Source of the DNA: Manduca sexta
Lineage: Eukaryota; Arthropoda; Insecta; Lepidoptera; Sphingidae
Direction: 5' to 3'
Length of the DNA: 64,000 nt
Assembly (NCBI RefSeq): GCF_014839805.1
Contig: NC_051116.1
Location: 6,119,556-6,183,555, forward strand
The notes under the pieces were generated by a model that was not told the DNA's origin, did no database searches, and saw only the letters and a program-made list of their open reading frames with translations. Positions within the stretch are counted from its first letter, which is position 1, and each line of letters begins with the position of its first letter. Below, one piece after another: positions 31,271 to 40,177 of the stretch. A program made the position numbers and the translations under genes.

Positions 31271-31628
31271 AAAAAGCGGCGATAGCCTAGTTGGTTGTGG
31301 AACGGACTGCCGAGACGAATGTCCGCAGGTTCAAATCCCAAGGGCAAACATCTCTGACTTTTCTAAAAAATTATGTATGTATTGTTTGTGAATTATCGCT
31401 TGCTTTAACAGTGAAGGAAAACATCGTGAGGAAACCTGCATATCTGAGAAATTCTCTATAGGAATTTGAGGGTGTGTGAAGTCTATCAATCCGCACTAGG
31501 CCAGCGTGGTGGACTAAGGCCTAATCCCTCTCATTAGTAGAGGATGCCCGCGTCCAACAGTGGGACAGTATATAATACAAGGCTGATATTATAATATATA
31601 TATATATATATGTCAATATATATATTAT
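31271..31628 (+). mobile_element. SINE-A copy with 12-bp target duplication
   Basis: A full SINE-A begins AAAAAGCGGCGATAGCCTAG and ends CAAGGCTGATATTAT plus a TA microsatellite at about 31588-31628. The flanks duplicate TATAATATTCTG at 31259-31270 and 31629-31640. The TA expansion belongs to the SINE tail. Confidence 0.87.
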
Positions 31629-31640
31629 TATAATATTCTG

Positions 31641-31800
31641 GCAAGCACAGCCATGGACGTCCACCCACGAAGTGAACAGATGACCTCATAAAAGTTGCAG
31701 GAGATCGCTGGATGCAGGCCGCTTACATTAGCTCGAACTGGAAATATTTTGGGGAGGAGTAGTTCAACAGTGGACATGCGGCTGATGATGATGATACTCT
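31641..31800 (+). pseudogene. RTE-clade LINE 3' fragment
   Basis: GATGACCTCATAAAAGTTGC, AGGAGATCGCTGGATGCAGG and CAGTGGACATGCGGCTGATG translate to remnants of D-D-L-I-K-V-A-G-D-R-W-M-Q-A-A. They end in a GAT-repeat tail (31783-31796). Frame breaks show that it is dead. Confidence 0.6.
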
Positions 31801-32202
31801 CACCTCCTATCATATCATGAGACAGAATATCGGCGTCAATGGGTGCACTACTTTGATTTCTGCTTACCTTTAAGGATAAAAAATGTAAGTTCAATATTTG
31901 ATCAGTATAGGCCACAAGTTGGCATCGCTATAATGCGAGTCGTAAAAAATGCTATAAAAATTTACGATCGTTAACTTCGACTATCGCCTGGAGCTTGATA
32001 ACGCTACAGCGTAACTATAGGGTGGTTTGAAAAGTAAAATGTCACGGACCACCGACTTCAGCCGCAAAATGTTTTAAAATTTGCAAAGATTTTATTTTGG
32101 AGCCTAAGTAAGGTAGCTGGAATCTACATAGGTAAGTTGCAAAGAGTCCATATAACCCAATCTTGCCTTCCCATTCATAATCTACGTAAAATCTAATTAT
32201 CA
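31801..32202. other. Stretch without recognised feature
   Basis: Nothing is supported. Confidence 0.35.
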
Positions 32203-32450
32203 TGCCTCGGTGGCGTAGTTGTACAGCATGCGTGGTACGGCAGCGCTCTGAGGTCCAGGGTTCTAATCCCGGGTCGGGCAATGTGATATTTGGGTTTTTC
32301 TGCTCAGTATCAGCCCAGAGTCTGGAATTTGGGACTGATATGGCGATAGGCTCACCCACTATCACATCATGGGATGGTACACATTTGGCGAAAAGTGGGT
32401 ACCCTGGTTGCACCTCTGCATACCCCTTCTGGAATGAATGCGTTATGTCT
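32203..32450 (+). mobile_element. SINE-2 copy on the plus strand
   Basis: It starts GCCTCGGTGGCGTAGTTGTA (box A), has box B GGGTTCTAATCCC, then TTTTTCTGCTCAGTATCAGC, GATATGGCGATAGGCTCACC, CATCATGGGATGG and CTCTGCATACCCCTTC. The orientation confirms the structure deduced from the minus-strand copies. Confidence 0.75.
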
Positions 32451-32511
32451 GTTTGGTTTGCTTTTAATCTTCTTAATGTCCGTTCTATATAATCTTAAAA
32501 CCATCGATATT

Positions 32512-32830
32512 GTATGTACTACGTACTAGATTTGGCGTTCCGAACATTCACTGTGTTCAATTGAATTGAACTGCAATCCATTCAAACTGACTTTAGTATA
32601 TTCAATATTGACAGCTTGTGGTTGTGTACGGAGTGGCGCTTATGATATAAGAACTCGAGTCAAAGTGTAAACCTGGATTTAAATAATAAATATTAGTCAA
32701 ATAAGTAAAATTATTTGTTGTTCAAGTGAATAAATAGGTTATAACAGTGACGTTTTGGTTGCTATTTTAGTTCAGAGTTTGAACAAACAGTTTATATGGA
32801 CGTCCGTGTCTATAGAATATACGTCAATGC
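32512..32830 (+). repeat. Repeat E, near full-length copy
   Basis: It follows the same order as 15957-16275: CTAGATTTGGCGTTCCG, GTGGTTGTGTACGGAGTGGC, AAACCTGGATTTAAATAA, GGTTATAACAGTGACGTTTT and CTATAGAATATACGTCAATG. Identity by eye is around 85 percent. Confidence 0.6.
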
Positions 32831-33015
32831 TTAGAACTCTTTGGTTCTGTCTGTCATTGTAAAAGAAGGTAAAAATCGGCCTTCTCTTGCATTTCCGAAT
32901 GTATAAGGAAGTGGGAAGTTTAAATTACCGACCGAAGCTGATTGATCGACAGACACGACACTCCATTGTGAGACGAAATTAGATGTAGACTACATACCGC
33001 ACGCGGGTTCAATCT

Positions 33016-33325
33016 ATTTTTTTTTATTGCTTTGAATGACGAGTAGAACTTGCCGTTCGCCTGATGGTAAGCGATACGACTGCCCATAAACAATAGTAAC
33101 ACCATCCAACACTTTGAATTACAAAGTATTGTTTGTTATTCTACTGCGCTGGCCATCCTGAGACATGAGATGTTAAGTCTTATTATGTCCAGTTACACTA
33201 GCTACACTGTCCTTCAAACCGGAATACAACAGTGACTACACACTGTTGCTTGGTGGCAGAAATAGACATTGCGGTGGTACCTTTCCAGGCGAACTCTCAC
33301 ATATGAGAGACCTACCACCAGCAAG
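33016..33325 (-). mobile_element. Retroposon C copy
   Basis: A T-run at 33018-33026 is followed by GAACTTGCCGTTCGCCTG, GTAAGCGATACGACTGCCCA, TTAAGTCTTATTATGTCC and a terminal GAGACCTACCACCAG. Near full length. Confidence 0.72.
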
Positions 33326-33409
33326 AAAAAACCCCAAATGCTAACACATCAAGTACTTATCAACCATGTATATTGTAATAGTAACTGTATTTTATACGAG
33401 TGTGGTAAA

Positions 33410-33530
33410 AATACTCCACTGATAATGGAGCGGCGTCTAAACGGAGTATCGATCGACAAGAGATGACGTCTCGCCAGTCGCCATAATTATGTCGGCCTGT
33501 TCGATCAATACAGGCTGGTCAGGGAAGCCG
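33410..33530 (-). mobile_element. Retroposon B fragment
   Basis: GACAAGAGATGACGTCTCG, CCATAATTATGTCGGCCTG and CAATACAGGCTG are the reversed 3' half of retroposon B, diverged. Confidence 0.45.
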
Positions 33531-33763
33531 ATATTTATGCCATTATTGCAGATAATTGTATAACCTCGCTATTCTGACTACGGAACTATTCCTTATTTCC
33601 ACTACTCCAACTCATGTAAGCCGGTATCAACAGCATGCATTTCATGAAACTCATCAGTGGAAATCGGCGAATCTCTCGAAGTATTAATTAGTCCTAACTT
33701 GCAACGAAATTAATGAATTAAATGGCGTTGAATTTTTTTTTGTTCCTCTTATAACATATAATA

Positions 33764-34030
33764 AATAATATCAGCCCTGTCATGTACTGGCTCAATGCTG
33801 GGCACGGGCCTCCTTTACTACTGAGAGGGATTAGGCCTTAGTCAACCACGCTGGCCTAGTGCGGATTGGTAGTCTTCACATACCCTCAAAATTCCTATAG
33901 AGAACTTCTTAGGTATGCAGGTTTCCTTCACCGTTAAAGCAAGCGATAATTCACAAAGAATACACATATTTTTTTAACGAAACGCACATTCGTCTGGACA
34001 TTCCGTGCCACAACCATGCTATCGCTGCTG
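33764..34030 (-). mobile_element. SINE-A copy, diverged
   Basis: AATAATATCAGCCCTGTCAT, GCCTTAGTCAACCACGCTGG, AGGTTTCCTTCACCGTTAAA and CATTCGTCTGGACATTCCGT are present. The box B region is partly deleted. Confidence 0.65.
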
Positions 34031-34315
34031 TGTTCCAATTAGACTACAAAAAATCAATACCTTACTAGTATTATAAGCAATTTCAATAAACAAACAGACG
34101 AGACTCCACAGTTTTATATATCGAATTGTCTGCGCCGTTCGATGGGCATGAATAATGACCTTTTGTGCCGCCATGTCACCGTCCTATCGCGGAGTTTTTG
34201 CGAAGATAAACTTGCCGGGAAGTTATTCTTCAATTAAAGCAACTTTTGTCAGCTTATAATAGGGCTGGCAAGTTTATATCGAGTACTTTATTTGCTTTAC
34301 TCAATAATAATAATA

Positions 34316-34527
34316 CTTGACCACTGCTGAACACACCTTCGAAATTCCTATAGAAAACTTCTCAGATGTGCAGGTTTCCTCACGATGTTTTCCTTCACCG
34401 TTAAATCGAACGATAAATTCACAAAGTGAATGATTTTAGAAAAGTCAGAGATGTGTGCCCTTGGGATTTGAACCTGCGGACATTCGTCTTGGTAGTCCGT
34501 TCCACACCCAACTGAGCTATCGCCGCT
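34316..34527 (-). mobile_element. SINE-A copy lacking part of its 3' half
   Basis: After a short 3' remnant (TTGACCACTGCTGAACAC) it jumps to ACCTTCGAAATTCCTATAG. It continues to the intact head GATTTGAACCTGCGGACATT and GAGCTATCGCCGC. About 90 bp of the standard element is deleted. Confidence 0.65.
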
Positions 34528-34564
34528 TTTATACTCAATACTATCTGAGTATTTTGAAGTGTTT

Positions 34565-34680
34565 CGTTGGCGTAGTTGTATTAAGTGCGCGACGCTGCTC
34601 TAAGGTCTCGGGGTCAAATCACGTATCGAATAGAGATTTTCTGCTAGTATTACCTCGGAGTCTGGAATTTGTGCCAAATA
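34565..34680 (+). mobile_element. SINE-2 5' fragment
   Basis: The head GTTGGCGTAGTTGTATTAAG, GGGGTCAAATCACG (box B) and GAGTCTGGAATTTGTGCC match SINE-2. The distal part is missing. Confidence 0.55.
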
Positions 34681-34716
34681 ATTAAAAAGCAATATGTATT
34701 AGGACAATAATAATAA

Positions 34717-34964
34717 AAGTGGCAGTGGGCAAGACACATAGCTCACAGAACTAATGGCCGTTGGGGCGGAAAAGTTCTGGAGTGGCGACCACGAACCGGG
34801 AGATGCAGTGTAGCCAGGCTTCCCGCGAGATGGACCGACGATCTGGTGAGGGTCGCCGGAGTGCGATGGATGAGGGCGGCCCAGAACCGGTCCCTGTGGC
34901 GCTCAATGGGGGAGGCCTATGTCCAGCAGTGGACGATTCCCGGCTGAAATGATAATGATGATGT
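34717..34964 (+). pseudogene. RTE-clade LINE C-terminal ORF fragment, open
   Basis: An open frame of 77 codons from 34717 to the stop at 34945-34947 encodes KWQWARHIAHRTNGRWG, then VLEWRPRTGRCSVARLPARW, TDDLVRVAGVRWMRAAQNRS and LWRSMGEAYVQQWTIPG. This is the conserved C-terminus of RTE-type LINE proteins. An AATGATAATGATGATG tail follows. The frame is preserved, but the reverse transcriptase and endonuclease are absent. It is the best preserved of the RTE tails in the window. Confidence 0.8.
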
Positions 34965-34999
34965 GTTAGTATACTGAGGCTACTTTGATTAAAATTAAA

Positions 35000-35170
35000 T
35001 TAAATATCACCAACTGTAGAAACACTTTCACAAATATATTTTAACCAACCAACCGATCAGTCAACGACCAATTGCGTCGGTCTGTCAATGCTCAATGTTT
35101 TTATAGCAAAAAGTGTCAAAAATACCCTCTAAGAAATATTTTTATGCTAACATATGTATCAACTAGTTAA
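35000..35170 (+). repeat. Dispersed repeat G, copy 2
   Basis: AAATATCACCAACTGTAGAA, CACTTTCACAAATATATTTT, TCAACGACCAATTGCGTCGG and GAAATATTTTTATGC align with the copy at 12612-12795 in the same order. Class unknown. Confidence 0.45.
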
Positions 35171-35307
35171 TTCCAAGTTATTAGTATATCTCCCACTCCT
35201 ACGCATACACTTCTCTGTAACATAGAATAAACACGACGCCTATGGTCTATCTCCCCTACGGTCAGCTATCCCCCACCTACTCTTTATATGTTACAGAAGT
35301 GCGTAAT

Positions 35308-35560
35308 TTTTTTTTTATATGGGCATAGTAACCCCACTGCTTCTGATGGTAAGTGGAGTCCAATAGAATGTCCACTGACGAGAGACGATTACCTCTCGAC
35401 AGTCGACACAATTATGCCTGTTGGAATCAGGTATACGCAGGCTGATCTCGGAATGCGGCATACTTCGTTGGCTACTATGGTGGGTTTTAACACCTTGTGT
35501 ACGGTGGTCGCTATCCGGGATAATATGAATTATATCCAACCACCAGCAAACTTATAACCA
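35308..35560 (-). mobile_element. Retroposon B, near full-length copy
   Basis: Reversed: an initial T-run, CTTCTGATGGTAAGTGGAGT, CAATAGAATGTCCACTGACG, AACACCTTGTGTACGGTGGT, CGCTATCCGGGATAATATGA and CCAACCACCAGC. It has the same boundaries as the 19.6-kb copy but the opposite orientation. Confidence 0.7.
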
Positions 35561-36047
35561 ATAGTTTACAATAGATATGGAAGAGCAGTAGCAGCAGCAG
35601 GAGCCTAATACAAGTATTGCTATACTTAGAAGCAGATGCGGCCTTAGAGGGAGGCGAACTGGGCATCCGTCTCTTCCTCCGGGACCTCGCGCGGTTCCTT
35701 GGAGGACTTTTTACGGTCTTATTGATGAGACTATTAAGACCAGCGGACTATTTTTTGCTCCATAGGGTGCCTAACGCAGTTTAGGGTTGCACTGAAAAGG
35801 AGATGCCAAAACCATTACTTACCAAATAGTTTATTTTTTTAGAAGGATGAAAATGCAAAAGAATTTTCAAAAAGGTGCCAACCCTGGCTGTTATAGAGAA
35901 TGGTTTTATATATGAGAAGACATCCACGATCCTTCTCATCGGGAATTGAAAGGTTATTTAGATCCCTATCTGATACTAAAATAGGTTTGAAGATTGCTTT
36001 CTAATTCTAGAAATGGCAGAATGTAGTCTCTAGGATTAATACTGTTT
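35561..36047. other. Stretch with GC-rich patch, unassigned
   Basis: Positions 35635-35720 are GC-richer (GATGCGGCCTTAGAGGGAGG, CCTCCGGGACCTCGCGCGG), but the peptide they could encode is not recognised. The remainder is AT-rich. Confidence 0.3.
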
Positions 36048-36099
36048 TAGGGTTCCGTAACTCAGAGGAAATTTTACAGGATCACTTTGTTGTTTCTGC

Positions 36100-36320
36100 C
36101 TGTCCGTTTGACTGTCCATCTGTTTGTCTGTCCGTCTGTCTGTCTATCCGTCTGTCATACGTCCGTCTGTCTGTCCGTCTGTCTGTCTGTCTGTGAGTCC
36201 GTCCGTCTGTCTGTCTGTCTGTCAGTCCGTCTGTCTGTCCGTCCGTCTGTCTGCCTATCCGTTTGTCTGTCAGTCCGTCCGTTTGTCCGTCTGTCTGTCT
36301 GTCCGTCTGGCTGGCCGTCC
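36100..36320. repeat. CTGT/CCGT microsatellite array
   Basis: About 220 bp of tetranucleotide units alternating CTGT, CCGT and variants (CAGT, CTAT). It lies inside the AGGGTTCCGTA repeat. Confidence 0.85.
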
Positions 36321-36507
36321 GACATGTCTTTCAGCTTTCATAAAAAAAATGCGAATTCACTATAACAAACTTATTATATGCGGCTGGTGAAATAACCGTG
36401 TTTAGGAATCAAACGGAGAGTTAAAATTGTCCTTTAACAAAGTGTCTTCTATCTAGAGAAATAATGTGAGATGCTGTCTTAACATTGTGCCTAAGTACGA
36501 AGTTTGT

Positions 36508-36573
36508 CTCAGTAGTAGAGGAGCCCGTGCCCAGCAGCGGGACAGTATATAATACAGGGCTGATGTTGATGTT
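36508..36573 (+). mobile_element. Minimal 66-bp SINE-A insertion with 9-bp target duplication
   Basis: Only the last 66 bp of SINE-A are present (CTCAGTAGTAGAGGAGCCCG to GGGCTGATGTTGATGTT). They are flanked by the exact duplication GAAGTTTGT at 36499-36507 and 36574-36582. It lies within the AGGGTTCCGTA repeat, which therefore predates it. Confidence 0.85.
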
Positions 36574-36765
36574 GAAGTTTGTACGGAACCTTCGGTGCGC
36601 GAGTCCAACTTGCACTTGTCCAGTATTTTTTATTTATTTCCTTATCTATGAAGTTTTATCGTATGCTCGCGACTGTGTCGTTCCATACTTCCATACTTCT
36701 ACATTGATTGGTGCCTTTAAAATAGCACTGTTTTGCATTCCAACAAAACAGATATTATGTGTAGA

Positions 36766-36926
36766 ATAAAACACACAGCGTTGATGTGAAGAAGCTGTCT
36801 ATGGTTATGCTTTGTCTATAGTTATATACCTGTATAATCTGTGGATTCTGTTTACTTACACCTTCTTCTCACCAGAGGCGCCACTGTCGTGACGCTTGTG
36901 GCGAGTTGACAGTTATTTGAATCATA
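36766..36926. repeat. DIRS inverted terminal repeat, 3' side
   Basis: These 161 bp, from ATAAAACACACAGCGTTG to TATTTGAATCATA, are the exact reverse complement by eye of 41492-41652. The outer extension 36721-36765 (AATAGCACTGTTTTGCATTC onward) is specific to this end and is represented in the internal complementary region. Confidence 0.95.
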
Positions 36927-36958
36927 CGTGTCTTCACTCACCTGCAAGAGTCTTGCTG

Positions 36959-37058
36959 CAACGCTGTGTGTTTTATTCTACACATAATATCTGTTTTGTT
37001 GGAATGCAAAACAGTGCTATTATGTGCCTTCATAAAACACACAGCGTTGATGTGAAGA
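36959..37058. repeat. DIRS internal complementary region (circle-junction template)
   Basis: Positions 36959-37021 are the reverse complement of the 3'-side outer end (36721-36783). Positions 37017-37058 are the reverse complement of the outer end on the other side (41626-41667). The two halves overlap in CTATT, the complement of the AATAG shared by the two ends. This is the arrangement by which DIRS-1-type elements template the joining of their ends into a circle. It lies just inside the 3' terminal repeat, as in the classical element. Confidence 0.93.
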
Positions 37059-37350
37059 CCTGTTTGTTATCTGCTGGTGAGAAGGGAGAAATTAAATACC
37101 CAAACGCTATGTGATTATTATATTTACCACAATTATATATATATATATTTTATTTAAGTAGAAAATATAAAAATGAAAATCATATAATTCTATCATTTTG
37201 ATCACAGTTATAAATTCTATTCTCATTATAAAGTAAAATAATCAAACAAAACAAAAGGATAATAATAAAATAACAATTCCTTATTATAAGGTAAAATAAT
37301 CAAACAAAACAAAACAAAAATAACAATAATAATAAAATAATAACTATTGT

Positions 37351-38611
37351 TTATATAACTGAGAATGTTCTCTGCAACAAATCTTCAGAATGATCATTCC
37401 GTCTTTGTACTCTGCGGCAATAATGATTGGTGAATGTTGACATACTCCTCCAATTACCTCTGTCTAATATTTCTTGTACAGGTCTATCTTCTACCCAACT
37501 CTTTGATGCTACTGCTGATCGAATGCTGCCAGGGGTGCATCTATTTTAACTTCCCTGAAAATGGACCTGATCCATCCAGCTATAATTGTCCTAGAAGCTG
37601 GTTTAATGACTCCCATAATTGAAATAAATAGGCTTATTATCTTACCACCACTGGCTCGACGGTTCTTGGAAATTTTTGAGAGTTTCATGACATGTCGGAC
37701 TGGGCAAATATTAACATTCTGGTTCTTTAACAAAAGCCAACCTGATTGTTGATGTGTTCCTGTGTCAGTTTTGAACCAAATTTAGGCCACAAAATAATCT
37801 TGTCATTTTCAATAACAAGACTTTCCTCAGTCACCTCTAGCAAGGTTAGGTCATGTATTCTGCGACCAGATGCCAGAAGCAATATTAAAGCTGTACGCCT
37901 TGATATGTCAAAAAGTGTCTCACAATGCGGAGTAGCTAACAGCCAGTCAAATAATATTTTAGTATCCCAGATAGGCGTCTTTTTAGTTGGTATCCTAGCC
38001 AGCGATATGGCTTTTAATATTTGCTGAATAAAAAAGTTTTTATTATAATTTTCTTTCCACGGTCTACAATGAGTAAATATGGCTGACTTGTGTAGAAGAA
38101 TTGTATTAAATGCTAGGTTTTCTTTAAGAAAAAGGTTTGCTAAAAATCGAGCAATATCTTCACCCTTTGGAGATTTATCATTAGTGTCATTTGATTTACA
38201 CCAGGATTGCCAGCGCTTAATCGGAGCCTTATATGTTTCCAGAGTTGAAGAACGCCAGCTGCTATTTAATAATTTTTGTTCATCTACACTCCAATGCGAG
38301 ATGTGTTCCGACCACCCCCAACCTTCCAAGCCTGGAGATGTATCTTGTCCACCTGGGTAGGTGGTTGCCTGGTGGTCTGATCTATGAGTACCCTCTGCAG
38401 GTGCAATATGGTTATTGGATCCTCTATTGCTCGAGTTTGTAGGTCTGGTAACCAGTAACATTGGGTCCACTGGGGTGCTATCACTATGTAAAGACCCTTC
38501 GCGGTATTGAGGTGCGATAGAACTCTGGGAATTAGATTGGGTGGTGGAAACACCCAAGCAAGATGTAGTCCCACTCGCGACTGAATGCGTCGCAGTATAC
38601 TGCTGATCCAT
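37351..38611 (-). pseudogene. DIRS tyrosine recombinase ORF, frameshifted
   Basis: The frame opens at ATG 38609-38611, overlapping the end of the reverse transcriptase-RNase H frame; such overlap is normal for DIRS elements. After a low-complexity leader comes WRSSTLETYKAPIKRWQSWC, a SAM-like core-binding start. The catalytic domain follows: LILLLASGRRIHDLTLLE (first catalytic Arg, about 37850), then after a break FGSK...QQSGWLLLKNQNV, TIIAGWIRSIF, and after a second break GSIRSAVASKSW. The nucleophile region WRSMSTFTNHYCRR has Tyr at 37420-37422. The stop is TAA at 37351-37353. Breaks lie at 37769-37772 (T4) and 37532-37535 (G4) on the plus strand. The usual His of the H-x-x-R box appears as Gly (GSIR). 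The enzyme would integrate the circular element DNA. Confidence 0.85.
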
Positions 38612-40175
38612 CTTGTGAATCCAGCGTGACGTAACTGGTAACGACGGCGGTGCTTTCGGATGCGAACAGGTCTATATCCGGAACTCCCCATTGTCTGAAT
38701 ATGGCCTCCGTGGCCTGGGGTAACAAGTGCCACTCGGGTACTGGCCGACCCCTCGACAGGCGGTCTGCAATGCCGTTTAGCCTCCCCGGGAGGTAACATG
38801 CCGACAGCGTTATGTTGAGCTGCTCGGTTAGCTCCAGAAGCCTGCTGGTGAGATTTAGCAGTGCTATTGAGCGAGTGCCACCTTGATTTTTATATACGCC
38901 ACTAGTGTACGATTGTCTGACTGCACTAGGATATGCGCATTTGACAAATTTACCTGCCGACTCTCTATGGCCGCAAAAACTGCGTACAATTCCTTTACGT
39001 TGGAATGCCAGTTCCGCTGGCGTGATGTCCACCTCTTGGCCAAGAACACCCCATTTAGTTGGGCACCCCAGCCTGCATCCGATGCATCTGTGGTGAGGAA
39101 ATGAGTAATTTCCTTTCTTTGAAGAGACCGTACTGTGCTCTATCTCTTTCAGCCACCAATTTAGGTCTTGTATCACACAGGGGGGTTAGTAGCCTTCTCT
39201 CCCGAGGTCTGGTCTGTTTGAACTGTCTGAGAAAAACCTGGAATTGGCGGCAATGTAAACGGCCCTTGGGTACTGTATGGTTGGCAAAATTTAGTTGCCC
39301 TAGCAAGCTCTGAGCCTGTCTTAAGGTACAACTCTCTACCTTTAAAATGCCCCGAATGCTCGTTTGTATTGACTGAACTTTTTTGAAGGGTAAGTTTACT
39401 GTCTGGACTTGAGTATCCCACCTGAGACCCAGATACTCTAACTGCTGGGTAGGGATTAGTGTTGATTTTTTGGTAATTTATATGCCATCCTAGAGACTCT
39501 AAGAGAGTCACGGTTTCCGTAACCTGTTTGGTAAGGCTGAGACAATTCTGGTGGGCCAAAAGGTAATCTTCTAAATATACTATAATCCTGATTCCTCGAG
39601 CCCGAAGGATTTCCGCAATCCAATTTGATAGGGCTGCAAAAATTTGAGGAGCAGAGGATAGACCGAAAGGTAAGGCTGTTAATTGCAAGATTTCTTGCTT
39701 GTATATGACGCGCAGAAAACGCCTGTGTGTTTCCGCTATGGGTAGATGAAAATAAGCCTGCTGAAGGTCTATCTTCGTTAACCAATCCTGACTTTGAAGG
39801 AAATCCATAACGTCCACCTGAGAAATTAATTGGAATCTTTTGTAGCAACATAACTGTTGAGGTTCCGGAGGTCGAAAATAGGACGTACCCCCCCATCTGG
39901 CTTCTGAATCAAAAACATTTTTGAAAAGAAACCAGAATTTATTACCAATGGTTTCTCTAGAATATTCTGGGATTTTAATTTGATTATGACCTCTGACATT
40001 TGGTCCGTTGTCTTGGTTGTTAAAGCTCTTTGTATATGGCTGTATGGATACTGCAAGGGGGGTTTTTCGTTTGAAAGGTATACGGCCATAGGTTATAATC
40101 TTTTGAATAAATGGGCCTGCGCCCAATTCCTTCCAAACTTTTAAATGATTTCTTAAACAACCCCTTCGAAGTGAT
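38284..40175 (-). pseudogene. pol: DIRS reverse transcriptase-RNase H ORF, frameshifted
   Basis: Reading 5' to 3' on the minus strand, the reverse transcriptase opens with GAGPFIQKIITYGRIPFKR. It then shows FFSKMFLIQKPDGGVRPIFD (about 39930), TKIDLQQAYFHLPI (motif A, about 39755), LPFGLSSAPQIFA (motif B, about 39660) and IIVYLEDYLLA (motif C, about 39570). It is followed by EYLGLRWDTQ. RNase H follows: TTDASDAGWGAQLNG (about 39085), WHSNVKELYAVFAAIES, QSDNRTLVAYI (about 38915) and LPGRLNGIADRLSR (about 38775). The connecting region includes WVFPPPNLIPRVLSHL. The parts lie in different frames, with breaks at homopolymers (40057-40067, 39838-39841, 39466-39471, 39180-39185, 38887-38891), at a GG in 39112-39113 and near 38556-38562. 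The first catalytic Asp of YxDD is Glu here (codon 39569-39571). The enzyme would copy element RNA into DNA, but this copy cannot as written. Confidence 0.88.
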
Positions 40176-40177
40176 AG

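Larger units (their letters stand above)
36048..36620 (+). mobile_element. AGGGTTCCGTA repeat with internal (CTGT/CCGT)n, split by a SINE-A scrap
   Basis: It opens AGGGTTCCGTAACTCAGAGG and continues GATCACTTTGTTGTTTCTG into a long variant CTGT/CCGT array at 36100-36320. It closes GTACGGAACCTTCGGTGCGC and GAGTCCAACTTGCACTTG. This combination recurs widely in lepidopteran DNA, and its end is found again at 23825-23975. The long open frames across the array are consequences of the tetranucleotide repeat and not genes. Confidence 0.6.

Noticed and set aside
36087..36390. Two overlapping open frames of about 90 codons
   Set aside because: They are created by the CTGT/CCGT microsatellite, give monotonous Ser-Val-Cys-Leu peptides, and have no gene context.
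38329..38345. A further frameshift in the G-rich run at the RNase H/recombinase boundary of the DIRS element
   Set aside because: The recombinase frame has its own ATG at 38611 and overlaps the preceding frame. Overlapping frames are normal in DIRS elements, so no mutation is required here.
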